NCBI GenBank assembly: GCA_019828545.1 | Contig: JACVRA010000424.1 | Span: 112,121 to 176,120, forward strand | Direction: 5' to 3' | Length of the DNA stretch: 64,000 nt | From: Paracamarosporium sp. OC-R06-R3 | Lineage: Eukaryota > Ascomycota > Dothideomycetes > Pleosporales > Didymosphaeriaceae | Part shown: positions 11,903 through 23,742 of the stretch, piece after piece | How the letters are laid out: every line of letters starts with the position of its first letter | Numbering within the stretch: the first letter of the stretch is position 1 | Program-made: the position numbers and the translations under genes | Notes under the pieces: generated by a model | The model's database searches: none | Told to the model about the DNA's origin: nothing | What the model saw: the letters and a program-made list of their open reading frames with translations, nothing else

Positions 11903-12427
11903 ATGCCAGTAGTCACAATAACAGACCACTCCACCGCCACCAGCAACTCCCCCCGGCACCCCTTCTCCCGGGCCTGTCCCAACTTCCGTCTCCCCTGGTC
12001 AAGCATGGCCCCCTCCTACGACCTCCGCACCTCCTCGCCCGCCCTCCTCCAACGCCGCACCTCCTTCCTCCTCACCCAAGCCCTCCAACTCGCCTACCTC
12101 CTCTCAAACGCGCGCTTCCCCACCTCGCCACTCTACATACCCTGGGCGCTCGCCTCCGTCCTCTTCTTCTTCTTCGTGGCGTGGAACTTGCATCTTATTG
12201 TGAGTATGGAGGGGGAGAGGACGGTGTTTGGGAGGCGGTTTGGGAGGGGGGCGTTTGATGGGTGTCTGTGGGGGTTTGTGGGCGCTTATGCGGGGGTGCT
12301 TGTTTGGAGGGTGCTTGCGGGGAGGGGGGTAGGGGTGTGGAGTGCGTGGGTTGGGCTGGATTTGTGTGTTTTTCTTGTGGCGTGGGTTTGTACGTGGAGG
12401 GAGGAGGGGGTCGTGCTTTTGGGGTAG
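11903..12427 (+). CDS. Small four-helix membrane protein, family not identified
   Basis: A single open frame of 174 residues starts at an ATG in good context (GCCAAAATG). An upstream in-frame ATG exists at 11834 but lies in leader-like sequence. Four hydrophobic segments are visible: around SFLLTQALQLAYLL, ALASVLFFFFVAWNLHLIV, CLWGFVGAYAGVLVW and GLDLCVFLVAWVC. This resembles the MARVEL-like tetraspan plan common in fungi, but no signature confirms it. The base composition flips sharply at about 12190 from C-rich to G-rich on the coding strand. A GTGAGT at about 12199 could be an intron donor, so the second half is less certain than the first. Confidence 0.55.
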   Translation: MPVVTITDHSTATSNSPRHPFSRACPNFRLPWSSMAPSYDLRTSSPALLQRRTSFLLTQALQLAYLLSNARFPTSPLYIPWALASVLFFFFVAWNLHLIVSMEGERTVFGRRFGRGAFDGCLWGFVGAYAGVLVWRVLAGRGVGVWSAWVGLDLCVFLVAWVCTWREEGVVLLG

Positions 12428-12879
12428 AGGGTCGGGGGTGGGGATGGAAGGTGAGAGCGGAGGTTGTGGATGGTGTGCGGGATGGATGTGAAGAGAAAAT
12501 GTGGGTAGGGGTGGCAATTGGGAGTGTACTTTGAGTCTGGTCGAGGTGTAGTGTGGGAGCGGATGTTTGGGTACTGTGGCATCTGTCTGAGGTTGCTACG
12601 GTGTACGCAGCTTTTTGATATGGCGTTGCAGTTGGAGCGTATTGATAACGAGTATTTGTTGAAGCCATAATGGCATAGAATCAGGGTAAATAATCATATT
12701 ATCAGTTCTCAAGTTTGCAACATGGCTTTCAAATCTCACTATCATTCCAATCCATCTCCAACCCACAAATCCTAAAGAGCCATCCCAAACACACTAACAT
12801 AGTACTAATCATCTTAACACTATTCTGATAGGTGTCTTGTTGACGAAACCACCTTAGCAGCCGATACTCCCTTCATTGC
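12428..12879. other. Gene-free stretch
   Basis: The left part continues the G-rich, C-poor plus strand of the preceding gene. The right part is AT-rich and unremarkable. The antisense frames here are Pro/Thr/His-rich artefacts of the G-rich strand. Confidence 0.45.
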
Positions 12880-13001
12880 CAGCACCAACATGTTTCTCAC
12901 TCGGCGAGTTACCCGGATACAAAGTGCCCGATTTGCATTCTTCAAGCACGGAAGTGAGTTCGGGATGGTCTGCGATCTAGGCGAGGTCTTCGGACGTGCT
13001 G
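12880..13001 (-). rRNA. Candidate 5S rRNA gene (diverged)
   Basis: The minus strand carries 122 nt with the plan of 5S rRNA. The ends pair as helix I (CAGCAC with GTGCTG). In the middle, CATCCCGAACTCACTTCCGT followed by GCTTGAAG matches, with few changes, the fungal 5S region with the internal A-box (compare TCCCGTCCGCTCAGCCGTACTTAAG from memory of Aspergillus). Further on, CCGGGTAACTCGCCGAGTGA resembles the C-box region (GGGTGGGTGACCACCAGCG). Filamentous ascomycetes scatter 5S genes singly through the genome, which fits this isolated position. Against it, there is no clear T4 terminator just after the 3' end, and several positions differ from consensus, so it may be a pseudogene. Confidence 0.5.
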
Positions 13002-13117
13002 TTCTTAAGCATTACTTCGCGTACGATCGCAAACAGTGTAACCTGGGGTAACATCCGGATCATGGACATATATAATTCAAAGTTTTTTTATAGGAGAGTA
13101 ATATCTCGACATAGTGC

Positions 13118-14459
13118 TCACATGGCTCGTCCAACACTTGCATCGTAATGTACGTGGTCCCCACTTCGCACTTGAGAGCCTTCCTCGAGATCATCACTTT
13201 GTATTTCCACGGTCCGAGTTACCACAACACTCATGGCACCATCACTTTTTCCCTTCTTGTGTCCAGTGTCTTTTTTGAACCATACAACATCTTCTCGATC
13301 TTTGTCATCACCATCTTTACCATCATTCATCTTGGTGAAACCTCCACTACTAGCAGACTTAAATGTTTCCATGTGGATATCTTTTTGTTGCGTCAGGTTT
13401 GTCTTGTGGGATGATTTGTTGAACGCTGATTTCGTGTGGGTGACCAAGGCACCGAGGTGCAGGGCTTTGGCAACCATACGAAAGAGTGGTTTGAACGATA
13501 GCGCGCAGGCGGCGAGAAGATAGAGACCTGGTTCGATGATCGTCCAGTTCACCAGAGGTACATTCGTGACTAGCTCCTTAGTAACACTTTGTGAAAATGG
13601 CACGGAGACCCTTACAGGTAATGTCTTCCAAAATGTCTGTCTCAGCGAAAACCACAGTCCGGACAACAGACGCTACGATTCCACTGCGCACGATTAATTT
13701 GAGAAAAGTTTGCTGGCTGTGGGCCTTACACGCTGCCAGTCAGGAAGATAAGCATCAAGCCGATCTTCCTTCCAGTTGATATCTTTAGGTCAAGTACTGT
13801 ACGAATAGGCAATAAGACTATGACGAGGTCGGTGACAATGTTAGGAACACTGCTACTATAAGCGAAAGCCACAGTGTCGAAACATTTTCCTCCTGGAATC
13901 GATTTATCCCAACTGTAAGGAAATGGGGTGCATTGGAAGCATGTCGCGACGAAGAACGATATCCAGGCAGCGGATATTACCCCAATAAGCGCCCAAGTAA
14001 TGCCGCGTTCAATCTTGTTCGTAAAGACACGAAGATAGAGAATAACTACACATAGTTTTGGGAAGGCCACAGCCGTTGGGTGGAGAAACTCGTTGATGAT
14101 AATGCCTTTAAAATGCTCGGTAAGTCTTGTTGGATCAGTCTGGAGATTGAATGCTGCATGCCGACCCGTTCCCGCCTTCTTCACCATAGCTGTTCCGACG
14201 TTAGCCTGTGTTGCACTCCACAGCGTTTACGTTTCAACCTACCGATGCCAACGATACACAAACCCATCTCTGCTAGCCATGCGAAGGGTATTATGACATC
14301 TTCTGCGCCAAATTTGGTCGAGGTGAGGTAGCGCGCATAGTACCGAAGTCCAACGAAGACCGTACAGAAAATCATCATTAGTGCCGCCGTCGCAATGATC
14401 GTAGGACCGTTATCTTGGGCCAGATACTCTGGTGAGTACTGAGCGACCGGCGCGTTCAT
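13118..14459 (-). CDS. Rhodopsin-fold integral membrane protein (PTH11-like, seven helices)
   Basis: Exons 14459-14243, 14189-13730, 13683-13616 and 13569-13118 give 398 residues. All junctions keep frame and have GTAGGT or GTAAGG donors. The N-terminal 300 residues hold about seven hydrophobic helices, with features of the fungal rhodopsin-domain family: GLRYYARYL, FGAEDVI, FPKLCVVILYLRVF, CFQCTPFPYSWD, GGKCFD and VIVLLPIRTVLDLK. The C-terminal 110 residues are hydrophilic and Lys/Asp/Ser-rich, a probable cytosolic tail. Members are putative receptors at the plasma membrane, expanded in plant-associated ascomycetes. The PTH11 CFEM domain is absent. The ligand is unknown. Confidence 0.85.
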
Positions 14460-16923
14460 AATAGATTAGGAGGCTACCAGAGCCTGTAGGTCTGTATGAC
14501 TTCCAGAGCCTGGCTGCCAGAGCCGTACAAAAAATCGCAACACGAGTGCATGAGTGGTAGCGAGGGCGATCCATCCTCCAGATATGAGCTGGTGCCTCGT
14601 ATGCTGATCCAGGCACAAAGACGCAAGGTACATCCTGCTGGTGATAGCATTGCGTCGACATGAGATGTTTTCCTAATGGGATATGCAAAGTGATGCCCGC
14701 AGGGATCATGCTGTGATGATGCGGAGGACCAGGGTCATAGAAGATGAAACGGGTAGAATTTAGCGAAGGTCTTCGTGAGGCAAGATGGTACAAGGCGCTG
14801 TAACTGCTTTAGTATCACATCAAGCTTGAAAGGAACAGTACAAAGGCAACCCCCTAGCTATATGTTAGCTTATGTGCTTCTCTATATGATTATCTACAAA
14901 TCTATTCTCAGTGCTCTCGTCCTACATAGTAGAACAGCGAGGCATGCAATGTCCTCGGGTAGCCCTCAACAAAGGATGATCGACAAAGTGACGATCGAAA
15001 TTGATGTAAATAAAAACAAAACTGGCGTTCTCCTTTGATGCGAGTAAAATACAGAAGGTTCAAGCTCTTGAGCTGCTGATTAGTCGAGAAACATCTCAGT
15101 ACCTGGCGACTTTTACGGCTCGCTCGAATGCAGTGCTTTATTCCCGACTTTTCTAGTCATGCCGAATTCACAAGATGTCGCACCGGAGCAAGACCAAAGA
15201 TTTACAAGTCTTCTAGAAGGAATGTATCCCATGTAATAATGAGGTAGTATCTGGGATGTACCAAGGACATTTGTGCGGCGTTCACCCGAATTCTTAGGTC
15301 TGGGTCGGCACTCGGATAGCGTGCATGAACGTATGGGGCTAGGTGCATTCTCTGGCTTGTTTACTGGTCGGATGGATCTGCAAACGTGAGCGCGTATGCA
15401 GTCGATGAGATTTCTAACATGACAATGCATTGTAGTACCGGCCTGAGCTCTTGGCAGTGGGAATTGCGCGCTTGAGCCTTGTGATGAACACAAGCCAATA
15501 TGCATCCTGTTGTGATAGAACAACGCCATGTTGACCAGATTAATTGGTTGATTCACTGCAATAGGCTACTACGATGTAATTTCTGCAAATTTGTCTTCAA
15601 AGAGGTTGCGCGCTAAGTTGTCAGCTATAGTGTACGTGCATGTTCTGTGAATGCGTATCAAGGAATAGGAACGGTATACCTAATAATAGACATAACTATG
15701 CGTGCTGCGTACGATGAAAGCATTGGCGCGAGAGACATCAAAAGCTGAGACAGTTCGTGCTGGAAACTGTGTCGGAAGTGAGATGAGATCCAGCGCACGG
15801 GCCCTCGGCATGGCGTCAGTATCAACATCTTCAATATATTTCGAAGATCAAGCGATAAGGAAACCGTTGTAAAGTGACAGTATCAGAGCATCACTCTATT
15901 ACCAAGATGAGTACCACACTTCTCTTGTCGAGCAGTACTGAACAGATATTTTCACTATCTGCTATGGCTAAATGTTTCGCAATACTTTAAGTCGACAGTT
16001 ACCCGACTCTTGAGGGGAGATTTTAACTAACGTGGCACGGTCGTGTGAGTTTTTCGGACGAAAATATTTGGTAAGAACCAGGTAATCTTTTTCGACGCAG
16101 ATGCTATCGTCTAATGAAGAGGGTCATTCGCTCAGTTTTGTATAATATCAAAGAGAAGTAGAAAATATTGCTGAGGTCTTCTGCATACTTCAAAGTTTAA
16201 AAGGTAAAGATCTACGTCCCCTTGATCAATGATAGTAGCATGATCCGCGCACGTCGGGTTAAGCCGCCCTTAGCGTCGCTTCTACGGGATTACAACAGTT
16301 CAGTTGAGCAATCTGCAGTTTGCGTTCGTCCCGACTGAAGAGCATCTTACCTTACCATGTAACTCCGTCTGTTATGATGACTAAGATATCTGCAATATGA
16401 CGCATTACTGGGGTAGGCAACGGTCACAAGGCTGAGCTATAAGCTGCTGCCACCACATGATCATATCGGACGAGGCTGAAAACGAGATTAGGACTGCAGT
16501 CGCCCTGTACCAGCTATGACATTATATAGAAGCCGCTACGCTTCTGTATACATGGGCAAGGAAGATAAAAATAGAAAAGTCGGATGCGTAAAGGCGCGCT
16601 AGACTCGAGAACGTGTTCTTGGTCTGCTTTAAAGTTGGAACAGAATCTGACATACTTGCCATTAGGCTGGACAAAATGCGCGTATTGGTCAAATACGCGA
16701 AATGACAAAATCCGTGTTGACAAAATCTGCCTGGGCTCTTATTGACAAAACCTGCCGAACGACAAAACCAACAGACGACAAAATCCGAGGGGGCATTGGG
16801 ATTAGAATAGTATATATAGCTTGCCTATTTGCCAGGACTTGATGATTGAACCACGCAGAACTTGCACACTTCTTCCCCTTGAGATCTCTGAGTCTCGCTA
16901 GAAACTTATTCCCAACTATCGCA
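14460..16923. other. Gene-poor 2.5 kb stretch
   Basis: No convincing gene. It is fairly AT-rich, with many stops in all frames. The 147-codon frame at 15113-15556 (minus) lacks protein-like composition. The right end carries the GACAAAA repeat cluster annotated separately. Old transposon remnants decayed by point mutation are possible, but no terminal repeats or coding traces were recognised. Confidence 0.45.
16670..16785 (+). repeat. Cluster of six GACAAAA motifs
   Basis: GACAAAA followed by T or C occurs at 16670, 16704, 16719, 16744, 16761 and 16777, spaced 15-34 nt apart. Several copies are followed by C-C-G or C-T-G-C-C. The cluster ends about 140 nt before the start of the Clr5-ankyrin gene. 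It could be a binding-site array or the repetitive end of a mobile element. Confidence 0.6.
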
Positions 16924-19900
16924 ATGACACCATCGACCCGTAAAATTTCCCAGGAGGAGTGGGATACCCATGAACCCACAATAAAGCATCTCTACTATGT
17001 CGAAAACCTGCCACTACAGTGCAAAAATGAGAAGGAACGAACTGTTATCAAAGTGATGGAGGATGATCACGGCTTCTTGGCCAGGTGAGATGGTCAGATA
17101 CCAATAGAATGAATAAGCTGACGTTTTGATCAGTGCCGCACAATATGAGACCAAGTTCCAAAAATGGGGCTTGGCCAAGAATCTGGGAAAGCGCGACTGG
17201 CAAAAGCTTCTATGGCAACATAGGGAACTTCGACGACAAGAACGGGACGCTCGAATTATGCTCTCAGGCACAGTTGTGGAAGAAGCCAAACGAAAACGGT
17301 TAAGAAGTCGGTATGGGTCAGAGCAACACATCGGTAAGTGGTCGAGAATTCGAATCACCGAGACGTTTACCTCTAATCCTGTACTGAGGCTATACAATAC
17401 CACCAGAGAGACAAGCCTATGTCGAAGTTCGTGATAGTAATGGTCTGTGGTTGAGACATAGCGATGGTGAATCTGGGACTCATTCTCTTCAATCTACCCA
17501 AGAACCGGCACGCCAAGGTGTCGACGTCCAGGACAACGGAGGGGCCATTGAATTGGCTTTAATCCGAGCTTCTCCTATTCAAAGTTCAAATAGGATCGAA
17601 TGGGAACCGACAATCCCTCCCATGGAACTCTCTGTATCGCGAGGGGCTAGTCCTTCCTTTTCCGAATTCTTTCGAGAGGCTGACGGGTCCGATTTCGTCG
17701 GCAATTTCTTTCAAGATCCTGAGCAAATGTTTCAAAATCGAAATTCACTGCCTTGGGTATATCCAGATCTCAACAGGATTGAGATTGGAGGTCACTTCGC
17801 CTCACATTTTTCCTTTGCTGAAGTAGCCACTGACAGTCTGCTCAACGCTCCGTTGTTCCAATCGGAAGTATCTTCTGTCGGTGATGGAATCGAAAATGTC
17901 GCCGTCGAGCAGGTCCACCTCGGTGCCACAGAGCCTGAAGCCCACCAGAGCTTATGTTCGAATCTAGAGCTTGGAACGCGTCCCGACGGCCTTGCTAAAG
18001 CTCTCTTTCAACGTGTCCAGGGAGATAACACAACGATAGTTTCAAGAAGAGATATACCAGACATTGAAGACATAATCAACGATTTGAACTCCCTTCTTCC
18101 GGATGAGCTTAGAAGGGACGATACCACATCAGATTCTCAGATTATTGGAAGAAACGGTAGCTTCGGACCTGGATTCAAAATGCTCCTATACTCCCTCACT
18201 AACGGTTTCGCTGGCATTCGGAACATTCCACGAGGTTCGATCCTGAAACTAATCCGGGACGATGATCAGATACAGTCGCATCTTTTCAAACTTGTCAAGA
18301 CGAGCCCATGCAGTATCGCGAAACCACTCGCTGACAACCTCTTTCGGGCCGCTGTCGAGAGCTGTGACCCACAAGCTGTTGCAGCGATCATGGATATTAC
18401 TAGGAACAATCCCGAAATCGCTATCGATACCAATGACATTAGGTGTAAGTTTGGTGGGAGAGATTACACGCCGGTCGAGTTGGCAGCGAAATTCCGCAAC
18501 ATCGAAATCGTGCAAGCACTTTTGAAGGCCAAGGCGGATCCCAACAAGACTTATTCCGAGGATATCATTGATGAGCGTGGTGCTCTTGAACTCGCTATCA
18601 GGAAATATAGCGAATTCGAACCAATGGATTTGAAACTTTCTGAGCTGCTACTAGACTACGGAGCAGAGATTCGTGCGTGGCTTGTCGAAGCTGTAATACG
18701 ATGGGGCTATCAAGCCCCGGAGCTTTTGCAACTGTTGATGATCAGATTTATAAATTCTGAGCATACTGCTGTTTTTGAAAGACCAGGATCTACATATTTT
18801 CCAGAAATTTCTAATCGTCAACGCCTAAATTACCTACGGGACGTTATCGAATGCCTCGAAAATGGTGCTGCGACTAATATCATCCAACACTACTTCGAAG
18901 TCTGCAAATCAACAAGCTGTGGGAAATGTGTTTCAGAAAATCCCAAGCGACTCCAAGAAATGCTTGCAGCTGCAGCACAGCGCGCGAATATTGTTCTCGT
19001 CGAGTTCCTTATACCACACACAGAGGAGAAACAGTTAGCATTGGCAGGCGCTGTTAGAAGTCGGAACTCGCATTTGGTCGACTTGTTGCTCGCCAAAGGC
19101 GCAACAGTGGATGGCCCCGGAGGTTATCTCGACAGCCCGGTTACAGGCAAATACGGGCCCGATTTTTCGCCAATCACAACACCTCTCGCAGAATCTATTC
19201 GCGCTCAAGATGGTTCGCAAGTACGAGAATTTGAAAAGCGAGGTGCGTTGGCCTGTATTACTCAGAAAGATCACTTCCTGGCTGCACTGTTCGCCGCAGC
19301 CGAATGTGGGGATGTTATATATCTCCAGCGTATCCTCGAGCTAGTACCTAAATTTCGCGACCAGTATCTCACATCTGCATTAGTAATAGCTATCCAAAAT
19401 GATCAAACAAAAACAGCTCTGCTTCTGCTAGATGCTGGAGCCGATGTCAACTACAGCCGAGCGAACGATTATGGTCTTCCCCTCATTGAAGCGTTAAAAC
19501 GTCGGAACAGACAAGTCGTTAACATCATTCTCGAATCGGACTTAGACCCACTTAGAGAATACTTTCACGGGGAATCTTATATGGAGGTTGCAGGGATATG
19601 GGGAGATTTTGAAATCATCGAAGATCTCGCTTTAATGGGCGTTGACCTCGATGCCGCGAAATTCCAAACGGCTCTGACGGCAGCAGTGAGCAATCGTAAC
19701 AGACCTTTGGTCGATCATCTTCTTAAGCTAGGTGCAACACCAAACGTACGGACAGAGCATAGTTCATCACCCCTTCAGGCAGCGGTCCAGGCAGGTGACC
19801 ACGATATGATGGTATTTCTAATGTCGCAGGGAGCATCTGCCGCAGACCAAGAAGCCTTCGCATACGCAGCAGATCATGATCCAGTGGCGTACAACATTCT

Positions 19901-20738
19901 CTTATCGGCTTTCCAAAAACTCTCTCCAAGGGAACGTAAAGGCTTTGGTGGCAGCTTTCTCATCGAAACCATTGCCAAAAATGATACCACGGCTTTCGAT
20001 TCACTACTTGATGCAGACGTAGATATCAACAAAGTCTGCTGGTCATCACTTACATGTACGACCCTGAGCCCCTTCGGTTATGCCATTGAGTACAAGAAAG
20101 GTACCGATCATGGACTTGTGCGTAAGTTGTTGCAAGCCGGTGGTGATCCCAATAGGATTGCCGCTGAGTCAATAAGTGTGAAGTCAATTGATTGGAGGAG
20201 ATACGAGAGCAAGCGTCTAAAAACACCACTTCTCCTAGCCATACAAACCAGGAACGAGGAAATGGCCAAGATGCTCATTAAGGCGGGTGCCCTTGTAAAC
20301 AGACCTGCTCGTCGGGGGATCAAACACACACCCTTGCAAGAAGCCTGCAAAATCAACAGTTTCGAGATGGTGGAACTCCTGCTTTCACAACACGCAAGAG
20401 TCAACGATCCTGCGGCCGAAAGAGGCGGACATACTGCTCTACAGCTGGCTGCTATCAATGGAAGTATCAAGATTGCTACATTGCTACTCGACAACAATGC
20501 CGATGTCCACGGGTTCCCTTCTAAAGTCGATGGAAGGACGGCATTTGAAGGTGCAGCAGAAGCGGGCTGCTTGGACATGCTGCATCTGCTGTACAGTTCT
20601 GCGCCCCCCGAATCTTGGCCCAGGAAGGAATTTCAACAAGCAAGACACTATGCCAAGCTTCAAGGTCAAAGAGCTTGTGTCGATTACATCGACTCTATTT
20701 TGAATACACTAAGCATTACATTTACTGTGGATAATTGA
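16924..20738 (+). CDS. Clr5-domain ankyrin-repeat protein
   Basis: Exons 16924-17084, 17134-17333 and 17407-20738 give 1,230 residues. Residues 8-65 form a Clr5 domain: it starts at ISQEEWDTHEPTIKHLYY, continues with DHGFLASAAQYETKF and ends QKWGLAKNLGKRDW. The first intron interrupts it at a typical site. A basic linker follows (RRQERDARIM, AKRKRLRSRY). From about residue 450 to the end there are many ankyrin repeats, visible from ALLKAKADPN, LLLDAGADVNY, LLKLGATPNVR, MLIKAGALVNRPA and LLLDNNADVHG. Clr5 is named after a fission yeast silencing factor and occurs at the N-terminus of many fungal ankyrin proteins of unknown role. Binding to nucleic acid or protein is inferred only. Confidence 0.88.
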
Positions 20739-21790
20739 CTTTTAATGGCTTTGAGCAAGAAGGCTTTAAGCTGCAGTCCCTGAGTACTGTTAGTGGGAAT
20801 GGAAGTTTCTCTCGCACTGCTCTATACATCTAGTTTAGTTTCATACAGCCAAATTGAGGTTCTTTCGGTCTGTCTAGGTCCCATATCTTATACTTTCAGA
20901 TCTATTATTTAGTAAGAAAAGAAGTAAGCGCATTAACCCAGACCCTTTTCTGTCTGACTAGCTAAAAATGATGCGATACAATGATGTTTTCTTATATACA
21001 TAAGGCGAGGTCATTATACTAAATGAGATGTTATGCTTAAACATAGAAAAACTTTGATGGTCAGAAGAAGTTGCGTAATAGACATGAAGTAGCACTTTCA
21101 TGAAGGGCCATAGAGTCGCCCATGTTGCGCATTGCCTCCACTAAATATTAATATGAGAATAGAGTGAACAAAATCTCACAGTGCTGTAGGATGCTCTGGT
21201 CAATTTCAGGTTGAAGGATGTGGATGGTAAAAGAGACAACCATTTCATAGAAAACTGGGAGGGTCGTCTCTAAGGATTTCTGCGCCTGCAAGAAGTATCG
21301 GAACAGAAATCAGGCTGTAGCCCAAATTCAGCCAAGCGTGAAACCATTTCCAGTGTTCTGACTGGAAGCTAACTGTCGTTTGGGGAATCTGATTTGACTA
21401 TAGTGTGCTTTGATCAGATACTATCATTTCGTGGCGGTGGGTGAAAGAGTCTCAAGTCAGACGACACAATGTTTGCCTTGATATTCAACGGATGTAGCAT
21501 TGTACGGAAACTTTACTAAACACAAACTTTGTTGTATGTGTAATAAGGTACACAGTGAGGTAGATATCCTGACTAAATTAGCCTGTGGCTGCCCCTCTCG
21601 TTGTTCATCGAGGTCCATGGTCTGTGTTATTAGATCACAACAACATCCACTGCCTATCTAGCTTAGGAAGCGCCTTTCTTGCACGGCTGTGTAAATCCTA
21701 AGATTAACTGCTTCTGTCCTTTCTCTACACACTTCAACTCCGATATCACCCACAACCATTCAAGCCTTAGCTGCAGCAATCATAAACACG
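20739..21790. other. AT-rich gap, no gene
   Basis: No open frame above background on either strand. It holds the trailer of the ankyrin gene and the upstream region of the BTB gene. C-rich, T-rich leader sequence appears only in the last 100 bases. Confidence 0.5.
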
Positions 21791-22523
21791 ATGACTTCAA
21801 AAAGCAACGACACGCAGAATAGTGTGTATACTGCGCCCGACATGACAGAACTGTAAGAACTCCAAATTAACACTCGATGTCAAATGCCTGCTAACCTAAT
21901 GAAGTCTTCAGGGCCGTACCATAAAGCTCAATGTGGGGAAATGCACCGACACAGGCACCCCAAATGTCCTACATGTCCACGAGAAATTGCTATGTGGGAG
22001 CTCGCAGTTCTTTCGGAACGCCATTAAGCGCAACTCGGCTGAACAACGCGATGAGCTTGACGCAATCGACCTCTCGGACAATAGTATTGAGATCGTCAGT
22101 GCTTATGTACACTGGCTGTACTCTCGGGAAGTGCCTGCTGCCAAGCGAAGTGATAATGCCTACGCATACCATTTCTTAGCTGAAGCCTACGTTTTTGGCG
22201 ATAAAGTAAAGGATGTATATTTCAAGAATGATGTGATCGACATTATGATAGTGGAAACTGTGGCTCGCCGATACTATCCTGGTGCCGAAGCCATGAACAC
22301 AATTTTCGCCGGAACGGCCAGCGGATCACCAGCAAGGCGCCTCGTAGTTGAATTCTGGGTCGAACACGCACAAAACATCCCCTTCTGGCAAGATAACATT
22401 CCAAGCTTCTCAAAAGAAGTGTTGGTAGCCGTTCTCAAAGGCATGATCGAAAAGCGTAATCGACCTTGGGTAAGTGACTGCGCCACCTACCATGAACAAG
22501 TTACTGAATCTGCTCAAAAGTAA
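21791..22523 (+). CDS. BTB/POZ domain protein
   Basis: Exons 21791-21852 and 21905-22523 give 226 residues. The acceptor is an AAG at 21902-21904, the only phase-compatible one; the CAG at 21909-21911 would cause an immediate stop. The BTB fold is seen from IKLNVGKCT through LHVHEKLLCGSSQFFRNAI, then IDLSDNSIEIVSAYVHWLY and YHFLAEAYVFGDKVK. This is the usual fungal single-domain type that may link substrates to cullin-3 ligases; that role is inferred. A strong GTAAGT at 22469 lies near the end; splicing there would bring a stop at once, so the protein end could be about 18 residues shorter. Confidence 0.82.
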
Positions 22524-22942
22524 AGGCATCCCATTCCTAGGATGTTTGAGCCGGAGACCCCGCCACATGGGCAAAGGAAGGCCGAGCATCACACCGATGA
22601 CATGTCGATAGTTTTGAATCCTGTTTTTCTTGAGGCCTTTGAACATGACCGTACTTGCGTAGCAATACGGGTCATGTTCAGAGACAGTGTTTGATTCATA
22701 GACTCATGTAGATACCACTGTGAAGCGGGGACTGAAGAAGCCCTCACAGCAAATAGATAAGACATGATGTTCATTAAAAAAACAATGACTTTGATTCAAG
22801 TGCATGTATCCAACCCCACTAACTCTAGTCAACCGTCCCACCCATATCCACCTTACCATCACCATCCATCCATACATCCAATCAATCCCCAGCAAACTAT
22901 CCTAACCATCCTTCAACAGCGAAACATGGCCCCCACACCCAC
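22524..22942. other. Gap between convergent genes
   Basis: No gene seen. The right half (about 22800-22900) is a C/A-rich low-complexity run with repeated CCATCC and CATCCA units. Confidence 0.45.
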
Positions 22943-23490
22943 CTAAAATATCCCCTCAAACATCCCCTCAAACCTCTGTGTCCCTAGCCCCTCAACACTC
23001 CCCAACCACGCCCTCCGATCTTTACAATACAGTTCCATCTTCGGCCTCCAGTCCCTGCCCACCTCCCTATTCAGACTCCCACTTGTAACAATCACGTATT
23101 CCGGAAACGCCTCGTTACTCGTAAAAAGCGGACTTCCGCAGTCGCCGCAGAATTGGCGCTGCAGTTTGATGCCGGTGTCTGTGTTGCTGTCTATGTGGGT
23201 TTTGAGGGCGGACGAGGGGGTGATGTGGAGTTGCTGTTGTGGAGGGTATTGTTAGAAAGGGAGTCGGGTTGGATGGAGGTTGGGGTGGGGAATGGAGGAC
23301 GTACAGAGGCATTGTAGAAGCTATTCGCCATGAAGCCTACGCCGCTTGCGCGACCGCAGTTGTCGCAATGGCAGAGGACGGTGTTGCTGGGTGGACCTGT
23401 GATTTTGTATTGCACGGCGCGGCAGAGGCAGGACCCTGTGGTTTCTTCTTGGGTGTTCGTTTTGGGGGTCGTATCTGCATTGGAGGACAT
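22943..23490 (-). CDS. GFA-family protein (glutathione-dependent formaldehyde-activating enzyme fold)
   Basis: Exons 23490-23305 and 23233-22943, joined in phase 0, give 158 residues. Zinc-binding cysteine motifs of the family are complete: GSCLCRAVQY, LCHCDNCGRASG and FCGDCGSPLF. The end (DWRPKMELYCKDRRAW) also matches the family pattern. The founding member condenses glutathione with formaldehyde, but most fungal paralogues have unknown substrates. The next gene upstream on the same strand, 252 bp away, is a glutathione transferase, which fits glutathione-linked chemistry. The C-terminal coding part is strongly G-rich on the coding strand. Confidence 0.85.
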
Positions 23491-23569
23491 GATGTATGAA
23501 GTAGACGATAATCAAGTGGGATAATACGCATGTAAGAAGGAGATTTTGAAAGAGGGGTTTACATGAGAT

Positions 23570-23577
23570 TTATATAC
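23570..23577 (-). promoter_or_regulatory. TATA box of the GFA gene
   Basis: On the minus strand TATATAAA lies about 80 nt upstream of the ATG, a plausible spacing for a fungal core promoter. Confidence 0.4.
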
Positions 23578-23742
23578 ATGTACAATGGCACATAACGTTG
23601 CCCATGTATAAGCGGTGATCATGTAGATTCGTTACTAGCGTAGGTTTAGACCCTGGCTATCCTACCGTGCGACACCGCCCCGCCCCCATCACAAGAGTCG
23701 AGCCCCCGATAAACATCGGAAGACGTATTACTCTCCACGCAC

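Noticed and set aside
16514..16979. Minus-strand frames around the GACAAAA cluster
   Set aside because: They overlap the first Clr5 exon on the other strand and have no protein-like features.
18234..18243. Perfect B-box (GGTTCGATCC)
   Set aside because: It lies inside the ankyrin-protein coding sequence and has no A-box or acceptor stem upstream.
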